Source of the DNA: Dysgonamonadaceae bacterium
Lineage (GTDB): Bacteria > Bacteroidota > Bacteroidia > Bacteroidales > Azobacteroidaceae
Length of the DNA stretch: 44,905 nt
Assembly (NCBI GenBank): GCA_031272085.1
Contig: JAISUN010000127.1
Coordinates: 1 to 44,905 of the forward strand
Direction: 5' to 3'
Shown here: positions 23,303-32,597 of the stretch, piece by piece
How the letters are laid out: each line of letters begins with the position of its first letter
How positions within the stretch are numbered: the stretch's first letter is position 1
Translations under genes and position numbers: made by a program
The notes under the pieces: generated by a model
Told to the model about the DNA's origin: nothing
Database searches by the model: none
What the model saw: the letters and a program-made list of their open reading frames with translations, nothing else

Positions 23303-24931
23303 TTACCTCCATCGCGGGTCGCCGGCGGATTTGGCCGCATTTGGCGCTCCGGATTTCAGCGTGAAGTTACCTGTTCCGGCATTTTCAAACAGCGAACTGA
23401 ACGAGCCTGCCGCCGCGCCGTCGATATTGACGGTGCCTTCGCCTGCAACGGTTCCCCATTCCGAAGCCTTAAAATTGCCGGTTTGCGTAACTGCGCCTGT
23501 GGTTTTTATTCCCATAGGCGACGCTCCGCCGCTGACAGCATCTTTCGTTTTCCCGAAAATATTTTTATCGAGTGTTACGTTAGTAGCCGAACTTTCAATG
23601 AAATAGCGGGCTGTGGCGTTGCTTCCTACTACGTCGTGGAATGTACATTCCGAAATGCTGATGCTTTGCGTGAGGTTAGCCCCGGTTCCGGGGAATTGCA
23701 TAAACGAACTGCCTAAATCCAAATCATAAAATGTTGATTTAGAGATAGTTATGTTTTTCAACAAAGCATCTGCTCCGGTATAGACAAAGATGTTGTTTGA
23801 ACCGGTTCCGCCCATATTTGCAAACACGCAATCGGTAATTATCAGATTCTGAACTGACTGCGGCTTTGAACCGGCACGCAAACGCAGAAGCGAGCGTCCG
23901 AAATCGTGAATATAACAATGGTCAAATTCCAATGTTCCGGATTCCGTAACTATGGAATTCCAGTCGAAAAGGCTGACGCCCTGCGTCGGGTCGGCGCAGA
24001 GAATTTCAACATTGAAAAATTTGAGATAATCGATATTTGTTCCGGTTGCCGGAGCCATAGCGGGATTGCCGCCTGTCCGTTCGGAAATGATTTTCGGTTG
24101 GACTTCTGCATCCGGGTCGCCGTAAATGGTCATTCCGCCGACAAGCGTTACCACTTTGTTTCCGCCGGTGGTGGATTCGTATCCGTCGGGAAGCAGCAGT
24201 ATTTTTCCGATATTGTCGGCGTCGCCCATAAGCGTAACGATGTCCGTTCCGGCATCAACACTCACAACATTAGCGCCGGACGGCACATAGAGCGTCTTGA
24301 AGGAAAGTTTTCCTCGGCGTCCTATGCCGTTGTATATCGAAACTTGCCAGGTTTTATCCGATTTCAGCGTGTTTTTTTCCAACGTTTTTGACCCTGCGGC
24401 AACATCTGCTGTCGTCAAATTAACTGTAACGTCGGCTTCGCCGGTAGCGGTAAAAAGCAGATGGGTAGCCGTTTCGCCCGGCGTCCAACAGACGGTTGCG
24501 AGCGTTGCTTTTATATTTTTCACGCTCGTCAGGATTTGTTCCGAACTTGTTTTGAAAGCGACGCCGTGCCATTTGGAATCCTGCTCGGCAGCATCGCCAA
24601 GAGTTTTGATGCGGACGCTGTATTGCACTTCCGGCAACAGATTTTCAAATTTATATTCATATACGTATTGAACATTTGTTTCAACCGCAGGCGAACCGGC
24701 AAAAGTCAGGCTGTCGCCCTGAAACAGTTGAAGGTCATAATGTTCCGTGCTTCCTTTCATTGCTTTCCACGAGATTGTTGCGGAATTGTGATTGACAGTT
24801 TCGACTTCGATTTGCAGAGGCGAAAATTCGCGGTCGAAATCAAGTTCGTCAATCATTTCCGACTGTTCCTGACAAGACAACATCGCGAACAGCATTACAG
24901 CAAATAATTCTATAATTTTATATTTTTTCAT
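23303..24931 (-). CDS. Surface lipoprotein with FnIII-like and beta-helix (DUF4957/DUF5123-type) domains
   Basis: A 542-residue lipoprotein, lipobox ending FAMLSC (Cys20). Residues about 40-130 look like a fibronectin type III domain (VNHNSATISWKAMKGSTEHY, VQYSVRIKTLGD), followed by a second beta-sandwich (to about 215). The C-terminal 320 residues have the periodic beta-helix pattern: KILLLPDGYE, TIYGDPDAEVQPKI, LEFDHCYIHDFGRSLLRL, NLIITDCVFANMGG, NITISKSTFYDLD. This arrangement matches DUF4957/DUF5123 proteins found in Bacteroidota pectin loci. Conserved lyase residues are not evident, so I read it as a surface glycan-binding protein or a divergent lyase. It separates the two SusCD pairs, with gaps of 25 and 58 bases. 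Confidence 0.75.
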   Translation of the reverse strand: MKKYKIIELFAVMLFAMLSCQEQSEMIDELDFDREFSPLQIEVETVNHNSATISWKAMKGSTEHYDLQLFQGDSLTFAGSPAVETNVQYVYEYKFENLLPEVQYSVRIKTLGDAAEQDSKWHGVAFKTSSEQILTSVKNIKATLATVCWTPGETATHLLFTATGEADVTVNLTTADVAAGSKTLEKNTLKSDKTWQVSIYNGIGRRGKLSFKTLYVPSGANVVSVDAGTDIVTLMGDADNIGKILLLPDGYESTTGGNKVVTLVGGMTIYGDPDAEVQPKIISERTGGNPAMAPATGTNIDYLKFFNVEILCADPTQGVSLFDWNSIVTESGTLEFDHCYIHDFGRSLLRLRAGSKPQSVQNLIITDCVFANMGGTGSNNIFVYTGADALLKNITISKSTFYDLDLGSSFMQFPGTGANLTQSISISECTFHDVVGSNATARYFIESSATNVTLDKNIFGKTKDAVSGGASPMGIKTTGAVTQTGNFKASEWGTVAGEGTVNIDGAAAGSFSSLFENAGTGNFTLKSGAPNAAKSAGDPRWR

Positions 24932-24956
24932 TGCTTATAATTTTTAAAATTTAGAT

Positions 24957-26840
24957 TTAGTTAGGCGCATTATAATCATCGTTATTCAAAACGCCTTCGC
25001 TTGAATTGATGAAGTTGAACCAAATCGGCCAGTACGGTTGCGTACTCGGAGTGCGGGCGTACAGCCAGTCAGACAGCCTTCCGTTCGGGAAACCGCTGCT
25101 TTCCCTGCCCGACAGGTTCCAGTCCTTTGCAGCCCAGTCGCCCGGATTGGTACTCGGGTCGCCGTATTCAAGTCCCTGCAACAAAATTTCTTCGCCGTCG
25201 GGAGCCGTAGCGCTGTAAACGCTGTATGCGAATTTGTCGGGATTCCATGGCAAAGTGGAATACGGACGGGTAACGCCGTACCAGTCGGTATAATTCCGGC
25301 CTTCGCTCCAAGCCGTGAGTTTATTTTTTGCGTCGAGCATCAAATCGTCGAGCAGTCCCCAACGTATAATATCCTGTTTGCGAAGCATTTCGCCTGCAAA
25401 TTCCAGAGCGCGTTCCCTAACAATGTGTTTGAAAAACGCATCTTTGCTCGTAACAGCACTTGACATCAGCGCGGCTACTTTTTCCGGATTATTGGGATAG
25501 GCGCGGTCGCGCACTGCTTTTAAATATGGTGCGGCAGCAGACGGGCCGTCCAATTCGTTTACGGCTTCGGCAGCCATAAGCAGAATATCGGAATAGCGCA
25601 TTACCATATAATTCAGTCCGTCGTCGTTGGTCGAAGCATTAGTCCAGCGGCTTTGTGGCAGCCATTCGTAGCGATATTTTCCTATATACCAAGTACTTCC
25701 GTTGGAACTGATAACTTTTTTGCCTTCTGTTCCTTCCCATCGCCATGGGCAGCAGGTTACATTTCGGCGCACATCTTCTTTGTCGTAATCGTACCAGAGC
25801 GTCGGCATAATAAGGATTGAGCCGCCTTTATCGGCCTGACCTTCAACGTATTTGTCGTTATTGTGAGGAATGCCCAAATCGAACAGGACACGTCCACGTC
25901 CGTCGGAAAACGGAATTGAATAGAGTTCTTCCTGTCCCGCTTTGTGAGATTCGAAGCAGAAAGTTTTCCAAAATTCTTCGTAGCCAAGCAAACGGCAAGT
26001 TCCGCTATTGATGACGTCCAAACACTCTTCTTTGGCAATCTGGTACATTTTTGAACGTTCCAATTCGGGGTCTGTGCTTAACGAAAGTTTCGAGCCGCTT
26101 CCGCTGCTGCCAAGATGTTGCGAATATCCGGCGGCCATCAATGCCAAACGAGCGCGTAATCCTTTTACAAAGGCCTTATTTACCCGTTCCGACGATTGTG
26201 TTTTAGCATTTTCGTTGGGCCAGCCGCACATATCGGCGGCTTCGTCCAAATCGGCAAGGATTTGTTTCAAAATATCATCCCTGTCGGATTTCGGCAAATT
26301 GGTAGTTTCTTCGGTAAGCGGTTCAAAACGAGCCGGAACATTGGAAAATGTCCTGATTAAATCGTAATAAACCATTGCCCGCAAGGTAAGAATTTCCCCG
26401 AAAATCTGGCGAAGTTCGGCATTGCTGAAATCGGCATAAGCACGCATTCCGCGAATGGCAAGATTGGCTCTTTCGATGCCTTGATACCACATTGCGTAAA
26501 AATTATTTTCGGTATCCATTTGACTGTTGGTAGCCGTCGTAAAGAAAGTGCTTAAATTCTCGCTCGACGAAATGGAATTATAATTTGAAGCGCTTAAACT
26601 TTTGCGGATTTCAACGTCGGTATTAGGTCCGTACCAGCCGATAAAACGGCCGCGGTAGGAGTTTGTTTCGGCAAAACAGTTCAAAATCCCGCCTATCGCC
26701 TGCTCGGCAAATGCAGGGGTAGAGAAAATAGTTTGCTCGTCCATCGTCGATTTGGCAGGCGCTTCCAAGAAATCTTGACATGAAGTAGAAGAAACCGCTA
26801 CAAGCAAACCAATTGCCGCATATTTTATTATATTTTTCAT
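24957..26840 (-). CDS. SusD/RagB-family glycan-binding lipoprotein (pair 2)
   Basis: This 627-residue lipoprotein has a lipobox ending SSTSC (Cys22) and the standard start QDFLEAPAKSTMDEQTIF. SusD-family helices follow: FAEQAIGGILNCFAETNS, IERANLAIRGMRAYADF, LTLRAMVYYDLIRTFSNVP, and the C-terminal GLNYMVMRYSDILLMAAEAV and HIVRERALEFAGEMLRKQDI. It is diverged from the SusD at 18106-20142, suggesting a different ligand length or branching pattern. It follows its SusC partner by 21 bases. Surface exposure is expected; binding of pectic oligomers is inferred from context. Confidence 0.94.
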   Translation of the reverse strand: MKNIIKYAAIGLLVAVSSTSCQDFLEAPAKSTMDEQTIFSTPAFAEQAIGGILNCFAETNSYRGRFIGWYGPNTDVEIRKSLSASNYNSISSSENLSTFFTTATNSQMDTENNFYAMWYQGIERANLAIRGMRAYADFSNAELRQIFGEILTLRAMVYYDLIRTFSNVPARFEPLTEETTNLPKSDRDDILKQILADLDEAADMCGWPNENAKTQSSERVNKAFVKGLRARLALMAAGYSQHLGSSGSGSKLSLSTDPELERSKMYQIAKEECLDVINSGTCRLLGYEEFWKTFCFESHKAGQEELYSIPFSDGRGRVLFDLGIPHNNDKYVEGQADKGGSILIMPTLWYDYDKEDVRRNVTCCPWRWEGTEGKKVISSNGSTWYIGKYRYEWLPQSRWTNASTNDDGLNYMVMRYSDILLMAAEAVNELDGPSAAAPYLKAVRDRAYPNNPEKVAALMSSAVTSKDAFFKHIVRERALEFAGEMLRKQDIIRWGLLDDLMLDAKNKLTAWSEGRNYTDWYGVTRPYSTLPWNPDKFAYSVYSATAPDGEEILLQGLEYGDPSTNPGDWAAKDWNLSGRESSGFPNGRLSDWLYARTPSTQPYWPIWFNFINSSEGVLNNDDYNAPN

Positions 26841-26861
26841 AACTATCTTATTTTTAATTAA

Positions 26862-29800
26862 TTAAAATGTTAAATTAAGACCAAAGACAACTGATTTGGC
26901 ACGCGGGTAAGATGAAAAATCCACACCCGGAGTTAATTGCGATTTGCGGCGGGTCGATACTTCGGGGTCGAATCCGCTGTAATTTGTCCACAAAGCCAAA
27001 TTGTAAGCCGAGCAGTAAACCCGCAAATTCTGAATTTTCAACTTGCTTATAACCGCTTTTGGAACGGTATAACCCAAAGTTAAAGTATTCAGACGCAGGA
27101 AAGAACCGTCTTCCACATAATAGTCGGAAAATACATAATTTGCCACGTAAGGCGACCAAGTTGTCGTCGTCGCGTTCATTTCCGCAAGTTTTACGGGGTC
27201 GTTTACCAGAGTTCCGGTAGCAACATCGAGGTCAGTCCAGCGTTTGCCCGACTCCATATCTGTAATCATATTGCGGAAAGTATATTTGTGCGTTTGGGTA
27301 TAATCCATTTTATTGGCATTATACACGTCGTTTCCGATTGAATAGTTGAAATTCACGCCAAGGTCGAATCCGTAAGCGTTGGCATTGACCGTAAAACCGC
27401 CGATAAGATTAGGATTTGCATTTCCGATAACGGTTTTATCCTCGTCGCTGCCGTATTTTACAACGCCGTCGCCGTCCAAATCCTGCAATTTCATTTTACC
27501 CGGACGAAGGTCGCCGACTACTGCGCTCGAATTGACAACTCCGTCTTTCAAAATCCATTTTCCGGTGGAAGAATTATATCCCTCGAAATCGTCAACGGTG
27601 TACATTCCGTCGGATTTGTAGCCCCACATTTGGCCTACCGCTCCGCCAACGAGTATTGCATAATCGTTGTAAACGCCGCCCGAACCGCTTCCGAAAGCGT
27701 CGGTATGTTCGTAGAAATCGCCTCTTTCGCCCAAATCAATGATTTTGTTTTCGTTATGTCCTACATTGAAACTGAAAGAAAGTCCGTAGTCCTTTTTTTG
27801 AAGCGCAATCCAGTTTAAAGTCAATTCAGCGCCCTGATTTTGGGTAGAACCCTGGTTTTTGTATTTATTCTGATAGCCTGTTCCCGATTGCAAAACCAGC
27901 AATAAAAGGTCTTTCGTAGTATTGCGGTAAGCGTCGATAGTCGCTGAAAAACGACCGCTGAACAGCGATAAATCAAGACCGACGTTTCTGGTAATGGTGG
28001 TTTCCCATTTCAAATTGGGATTGGCCATCGTTCCCGAAGGCGCCCAGTATGAAGCAAAACCCGACAACCACGATGTAGTCTTGGTTTCGTAAAGTTGGGT
28101 AATCAAGCCCGAAGGAATATTGTTGTTTCCTGCCGTTCCGTAAGAAAGGCGGAGTTTCAGGTCATTGAGCCAGCCGTGCGCCCCGTCCATCCAAGGTTCT
28201 GCGCTGATGCGCCATGCAGCCGAAGCGGAGGGGAAATAACCCCAGCGGTTTTCGTCCGAAAACTTGGAAGAACCGTCGGCGCGTAATGTTGCGCTCAACA
28301 GGTATTTATTCAAATAATCGTAATTCAAACGACCGAAGAACGACAAAATCTTGTCGTCCGGCGAATAAGAATTGGAAAACAAAATACGCGAACCGTCGTC
28401 GTGATTTTGCAAAGCCATTGCCTGGTCAAGCGTGAAACTTTCATCCAGACCGTCAACTTCCGAAGATTTTGTAATGTTCTTTGTTACAGAAACTTCGTGG
28501 CCGGCCATAATAGAAAGATGATGCGCTTCGGGCAACACGCCCTTAAAATCGTAAGAAAGCGTGTTGGCATTCCTCAACGTGTTGGCGTTTTTGTCGGTGA
28601 AAATAATAGCCGGTTTATTGGTCGGCACCGTATTTTGCTGAACAAAATAAGTTGTCAGGCCGTAGAAACGGTTATCGTTAGATGTGGACAAATTGTATCC
28701 GATTTCGGAACGGAAAGTCAAATTGTCGATAAGTTCCCAGTTAAACGCTCCGTTGAGATTCAGCACGTTGCGCACCTGATAGCGGTCGTTGTCGTTAATT
28801 GACAAAATCGGGTCGTACAGGTTGGCTGCTGCATCGGTATCGTCGTCGCTCGACAGTGTGCCGACAATAGGTATCGGACTGTAAATCATTGCATTGCGAA
28901 GACGGCCTTCTGTTGTTGAGCCTTTTTCATTTCCGCCGTCATTTACGCCACTACCGTTGATTCTGGTTTGCGACCAGCGAGCCGAAAAGTCCAATCCAAC
29001 GCGCTTTGTCGGTTTGTTATTCAATTTAAAAGCGAGGTTGTCGCGCGAAAATTTCGAGCCGTACATAATCGCTTTTTCGTCGTAGCGGGTGTAGTTGAAC
29101 GAATATTTCGTCTGGTCGGAGCCGCCTGCGATATTCAGACTGTGATTGCTTGTGTGCCCTACCCGGCCGAAAGTCAGGTCGAGCCAGTCGTTTCCGGTAA
29201 AATTGCGGTACAAATCAATATCGTCGTAGTTGCCGAGCCGCGAAGTGTAACCCGAATTTACATCGTCGGGAGCCTTTGTCCAGTCGCCTTTCAACAGGGC
29301 TAATTCGTACTGCCAGAGCGCAAAATCGTAGGGTTCCAGCACATCCATACGCCTTGCAATCTGTTTTGGGCCGAAATATCCGTCGTAATTAACCCGCACT
29401 TTTCCGGAATCGCCCGATTTTGTAGTGATGATGATAACGCCGTTAGCGCCTCGCGAACCGTAAATAGCGGTTGAAGAAGCGTCTTTCAGCACGTCAATCG
29501 AAGCGATTTCGTTTGGCGAAATGTCGCTGATTGAACTTACCGGAAATCCATCGACAATGTACAGAGGCTCGTTCGACTGTGTGATAGAGCCGCCTCCGCG
29601 CACGCGAATCGTTATTTCCGCATCCGGCGAACCTTCGGCAGTCGTTACCTGAACGCCAGCCATACGTCCCGACAGCGCTTCCCCTATCGAAGCAACCGGC
29701 CGAGCCGTAATTTCTTTTGAACTAACGGAAGAAACTGCGCCCGTCAAATCGCGCTTTTTCATTGTGCCGTAGCCGATTACAACTACCTCGTCGAGGTCGG

Positions 29801-30110
29801 CTGCGTCGTCTTTCAGGGCAATGTTGAAAACATCGGTGTTGATGGGCAATTCCTGAGAAACGTAGCCAAGAAAGTCGATAACTAAAATTTTCCCGTCTTC
29901 GGGAACCGAAAGTTTAAACTTGCCTTCAATATCGGTCGAAACGCCAATGCTGGTGCCTTTTACGTGAACGCTTGCGCCGATTACAGGCTCGCCTGTCGCT
30001 GCCTCCGTTACTGTACCCGAAATATTCCTCCTTTGTGCGCTCATCGAGAGGCTGCAAAGAAGAAGCATTATCAGCAGTAAAATAGAGTGTTTTCCTGTCT
30101 TTTTAATCAT
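26862..30110 (-). CDS. SusC/RagA-family TonB-linked outer-membrane transporter (pair 2)
   Basis: The 1082-residue protein has a signal peptide (1-25), a carboxypeptidase-D regulatory-like domain (ISGTVTEAATGEPVIGASVH, about 30-100), a TonB motif LDEVVVIGYGT at 107-116, a plug (DLTGAVSSVSS to GVIIITTKSG) and a beta-barrel ending in VVFGLNLTF. It is an active importer of oligosaccharides. The plug and barrel differ clearly from the 20161-23244 transporter, so the two pairs are not a recent tandem duplication. It follows the small 222-residue protein gene by 29 bases and precedes its SusD by 21. Confidence 0.96.
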   Translation of the reverse strand: MIKKTGKHSILLLIMLLLCSLSMSAQRRNISGTVTEAATGEPVIGASVHVKGTSIGVSTDIEGKFKLSVPEDGKILVIDFLGYVSQELPINTDVFNIALKDDAADLDEVVVIGYGTMKKRDLTGAVSSVSSKEITARPVASIGEALSGRMAGVQVTTAEGSPDAEITIRVRGGGSITQSNEPLYIVDGFPVSSISDISPNEIASIDVLKDASSTAIYGSRGANGVIIITTKSGDSGKVRVNYDGYFGPKQIARRMDVLEPYDFALWQYELALLKGDWTKAPDDVNSGYTSRLGNYDDIDLYRNFTGNDWLDLTFGRVGHTSNHSLNIAGGSDQTKYSFNYTRYDEKAIMYGSKFSRDNLAFKLNNKPTKRVGLDFSARWSQTRINGSGVNDGGNEKGSTTEGRLRNAMIYSPIPIVGTLSSDDDTDAAANLYDPILSINDNDRYQVRNVLNLNGAFNWELIDNLTFRSEIGYNLSTSNDNRFYGLTTYFVQQNTVPTNKPAIIFTDKNANTLRNANTLSYDFKGVLPEAHHLSIMAGHEVSVTKNITKSSEVDGLDESFTLDQAMALQNHDDGSRILFSNSYSPDDKILSFFGRLNYDYLNKYLLSATLRADGSSKFSDENRWGYFPSASAAWRISAEPWMDGAHGWLNDLKLRLSYGTAGNNNIPSGLITQLYETKTTSWLSGFASYWAPSGTMANPNLKWETTITRNVGLDLSLFSGRFSATIDAYRNTTKDLLLLVLQSGTGYQNKYKNQGSTQNQGAELTLNWIALQKKDYGLSFSFNVGHNENKIIDLGERGDFYEHTDAFGSGSGGVYNDYAILVGGAVGQMWGYKSDGMYTVDDFEGYNSSTGKWILKDGVVNSSAVVGDLRPGKMKLQDLDGDGVVKYGSDEDKTVIGNANPNLIGGFTVNANAYGFDLGVNFNYSIGNDVYNANKMDYTQTHKYTFRNMITDMESGKRWTDLDVATGTLVNDPVKLAEMNATTTTWSPYVANYVFSDYYVEDGSFLRLNTLTLGYTVPKAVISKLKIQNLRVYCSAYNLALWTNYSGFDPEVSTRRKSQLTPGVDFSSYPRAKSVVFGLNLTF

Positions 30111-30139
30111 AATAGTACAGAATTTTATTAATAAATTTG

Positions 30140-30808
30140 TTAATTTAATGTTTTTATCTGCTTTTCAGTAGAAACCGAACCGTCGGCGTAAGTTGTCTTC
30201 TTAATCAGAACTGCGCCTTTCACAGCGTTTCCGTTGATAACTTTCCGGCCGGTAAGGTCGTAATATTCAACCGATTGAACGGCTTTTTCCGCTGCCGGAG
30301 CGGAAATTGCTGTGATAACATCGAGTTTGATGCCGTAAAAATTCAGTCCGCTCGAACTCGAATAAATGTAAATCGTCGTCGCTCCGCCGGTATAAGCGAA
30401 TTCGTGCTTGTAAATTACGTCGCCGAGCATTATCTCTTTGTATAACTCGTTCGTTCCGTCGGAAATTACCAAAGAACGGTCGGTTGCGCCGCTGCTGCTT
30501 GCCATTCCGTAAACTGTGATTTTGCAATCGCCGGTAACATCAAAAGAAACATTTCGTCCTTCGTCAGTAGCAGTTCCTGCGCCGCCAAGTTTCAAACGCT
30601 TTGTAAAACTGTATCCGTCAATGCTTTTGTTGTTGGCATCAATAGATATTGTTTTTCCGGAAGCCGCATTGATTGTCAAGCCGTCAATAACCGTCTTCTC
30701 GGTATAGTCCTTTGCTTCCCAAATATCTTCGGAGAAGTTCCACATTTTCTGTGCGTTAAGGTTAAAAGAAACCAACGCCGCCATAATAAAAAAGTACATT
30801 TTTTTCAT
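30140..30808 (-). CDS. Small exported jelly-roll-like protein with T9SS-type tail
   Basis: A 222-residue protein with signal peptide (MKKMYFFIMAALVSFNLNA). The core (about 20-165) is beta-rich, with MWNFSEDIWEAKDYTEKTV at its start, DGYSFTKRLKLGGAGTATDE in the middle and TTIYIYSSSSGLNFYGIKL near the end. Similar modules are found fused to Bacteroidota pectinases, where I would expect a carbohydrate-binding role. The tail VEYYDLTGRKVINGNAVKGA followed by a KKTTYADGS and a final KQIKTLN resembles a T9SS type A variant. No catalytic motif is seen. Placed between the T9SS-tagged PL1 (33-base gap) and SusC (29-base gap), it may be a non-catalytic surface binding factor; this is inference. Confidence 0.55.
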   Translation of the reverse strand: MKKMYFFIMAALVSFNLNAQKMWNFSEDIWEAKDYTEKTVIDGLTINAASGKTISIDANNKSIDGYSFTKRLKLGGAGTATDEGRNVSFDVTGDCKITVYGMASSSGATDRSLVISDGTNELYKEIMLGDVIYKHEFAYTGGATTIYIYSSSSGLNFYGIKLDVITAISAPAAEKAVQSVEYYDLTGRKVINGNAVKGAVLIKKTTYADGSVSTEKQIKTLN

Positions 30809-30841
30809 GATAAAATTTTTTTTAAGTGAATAATATTAATT

Positions 30842-32485
30842 TTAAATTTTAATTTTCAATGTTTTACATAATCCGTTTCGTCCTTCGAGGGTAATTCTCA
30901 CAAGGTAAATGCCCTGTGGAACACCTGAAAGATTAAGGCTGTCTGCGTCTTTTGCCGAATAAATTTTTACTCCTGCCGCAGAATAAACGTCAATTTGCTT
31001 AACCCGCTTGTCTGTAATTACTTTCAGCATTTTAGCGGAGTTTACGTAACAGGTTATTTTTTCTTCGTTCAAAGACACGCTCTCAATCGCAGTGATATTA
31101 TCTTGCACTTGCGCTTCGGTAATCGCGGAAACGAGGCTGTTTAGATAAACTTCAAGCAGAGTGTAGCCCTCTTCATTTATATCTGTTGCCTGTTTTCCGG
31201 GGAAATGCGCATCCAACCAGCCGTCGGGAATGCCGTCGCCGTCGGAATCGGAAGGAGCGGAAAGGGAATTATACGCCGGCCAGCCGCCAACGTCGGATTG
31301 AGAATCTATCAAGCCTTTGACGCTTCCGTTGCTCCCCGTATATGTGTATGTACTGTCGTGCACTTCGCGGGCGATGCGTGTATCGACTGCATCCCGCGCC
31401 AAAGATGCGCCTGCATAAGTCAATACTTTTTCGTAAGCATTTGCCGCAGTGTGGGTTGTAACGGCAGGAACTTCAAAAGGAACTGCTGATTTTAATTCGT
31501 TTTTATCTTTTGACGAGGGATTAGGCGTGATTCCCTGCCAGTTATCGTTGGTAACGGCGGCGCTTCCGCACATATAATTTCCATTTACATAAAACTTTCC
31601 CCAAATTCCGGCCGTTTGAGAATTGGAGCCGTCGTCGGCATTAGGCTGAAATATCCGCGCCCTATTTGAAGAGGCCGCGCCCGGCTTGTAATAATTGTTA
31701 ATGAAATTATAACTGCCGCCTTCGCCCGCATAGCCGCTGTTTGCGCCCCAATTATAAATTACGTTGTTGCGGAAATCTACTAATTCAAGGTCAGGCCGAT
31801 TGGTATATCTACTGCCACACATGCGCGGATTCCGGCTGTCGTGATGAGCCAGCAAATTGTGATGAAAACTTGCCGTATGGCCGCCCCAAATTCCGCCGTA
31901 ACCGTGTTTGCCCTTGGGATGAATGGAGTTGCGCATACTTTCGGAAAGTATGCACCATTGCATGGTAAAATTGGTATTATCGTAAAATGAGCCGCACTCG
32001 TCGATGCTCCAACTCATTGAACAATGGTCGATTATGATGTTTTGCTGATTCCGTCCCCAAATGGCGTCTTCCTGAACATTGGAAGTCGATTTATCTCTGT
32101 CGCCCAATCTGAAACGCAAATATCTGATAATTACATTGCTTGCTGAAACTTGAACAGTAAAATTTTTCAGGCATATTCCGTCGCCCGGAGCCGATTGACC
32201 GGCTATTGTAAGGTCGCCTTTGGTAATGTTGAGAGCGCTTTGCAGTTCGATAATCCCGGAAACTTTAAATAAAATTGTACGCGCTCCGCTCTGGTTGATT
32301 GCCCAACGAAACGTGCCTTCGGTGTTGGCGTCGCCAAGGGAAGTTACGTAAATAACGCGTCCTCCGCGGCCTCCGGTAGTGTATGCTCCGCCCCCTTCCG
32401 CACCGGGAAATGCCGGGGTTTGAGCAAAGGTTAAACTGTTTGTTAATAACGCAATAAAAAATGATATTAATGTTTGTTTATTCAT
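30842..32485 (-). CDS. Pectate lyase, PL1 family, with T9SS type A sorting domain
   Basis: This 547-residue protein starts with a signal peptide ([21 protein letters not shown]) and a PL1 beta-helix: [69 protein letters not shown] with the expected catalytic Arg. A calcium-binding repeat ([11 protein letters not shown]) follows. The last 80 residues are a T9SS type A tag: [37 protein letters not shown] and the tail KTLKIKI. It should act outside the cell or on its surface, making the first cut in homogalacturonan. It is the first gene of the nine-gene locus, downstream of the promoter boxes at 32508-32572, and is paired in function with the untagged PL1 at 16656-18095. Confidence 0.92.
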   Translation of the reverse strand: MNKQTLISFFIALLTNSLTFAQTPAFPGAEGGGAYTTGGRGGRVIYVTSLGDANTEGTFRWAINQSGARTILFKVSGIIELQSALNITKGDLTIAGQSAPGDGICLKNFTVQVSASNVIIRYLRFRLGDRDKSTSNVQEDAIWGRNQQNIIIDHCSMSWSIDECGSFYDNTNFTMQWCILSESMRNSIHPKGKHGYGGIWGGHTASFHHNLLAHHDSRNPRMCGSRYTNRPDLELVDFRNNVIYNWGANSGYAGEGGSYNFINNYYKPGAASSNRARIFQPNADDGSNSQTAGIWGKFYVNGNYMCGSAAVTNDNWQGITPNPSSKDKNELKSAVPFEVPAVTTHTAANAYEKVLTYAGASLARDAVDTRIAREVHDSTYTYTGSNGSVKGLIDSQSDVGGWPAYNSLSAPSDSDGDGIPDGWLDAHFPGKQATDINEEGYTLLEVYLNSLVSAITEAQVQDNITAIESVSLNEEKITCYVNSAKMLKVITDKRVKQIDVYSAAGVKIYSAKDADSLNLSGVPQGIYLVRITLEGRNGLCKTLKIKI

Positions 32486-32507
32486 GGAAAAAATTTAATT
32501 CAATGTG

Positions 32508-32572
32508 CAAATGTAGTCAATTTATATATAATATAAGGATGGCATTTTTCCCATTAACAATGGACAAATTTA
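32508..32572 (-). promoter_or_regulatory. Putative promoter/operator region of the pectin locus
   Basis: Within the 112-base gap ahead of the first lyase gene the minus strand carries TACATTTG at 32515-32508 and TAAATTTG at 32572-32565, both fitting TAnnTTTG; the first is 22 bases upstream of the ATG. Between them CCATT-AAC-AATGG at 32551-32563 is a small perfect inverted repeat that could be an operator. No good -33 motif was found for either box, as would suit an activator-dependent promoter. This is the only gap larger than 58 bases in the locus, so one promoter here could serve all nine genes. Confidence 0.45.
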
Positions 32573-32597
32573 GCACCCTCGAAAAAAGTATTTAATA

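Noticed and set aside
24294-24931. Active polysaccharide lyase assignment for the beta-helix lipoprotein
   Set aside because: No PL1-type SRNPR or other lyase signature could be found, so it is left as a binding or divergent protein.
18106-30110. Recent tandem duplication of the SusCD pair
   Set aside because: The two SusC and two SusD proteins differ along their whole length apart from family motifs, and the DNA shows no long shared blocks by eye.
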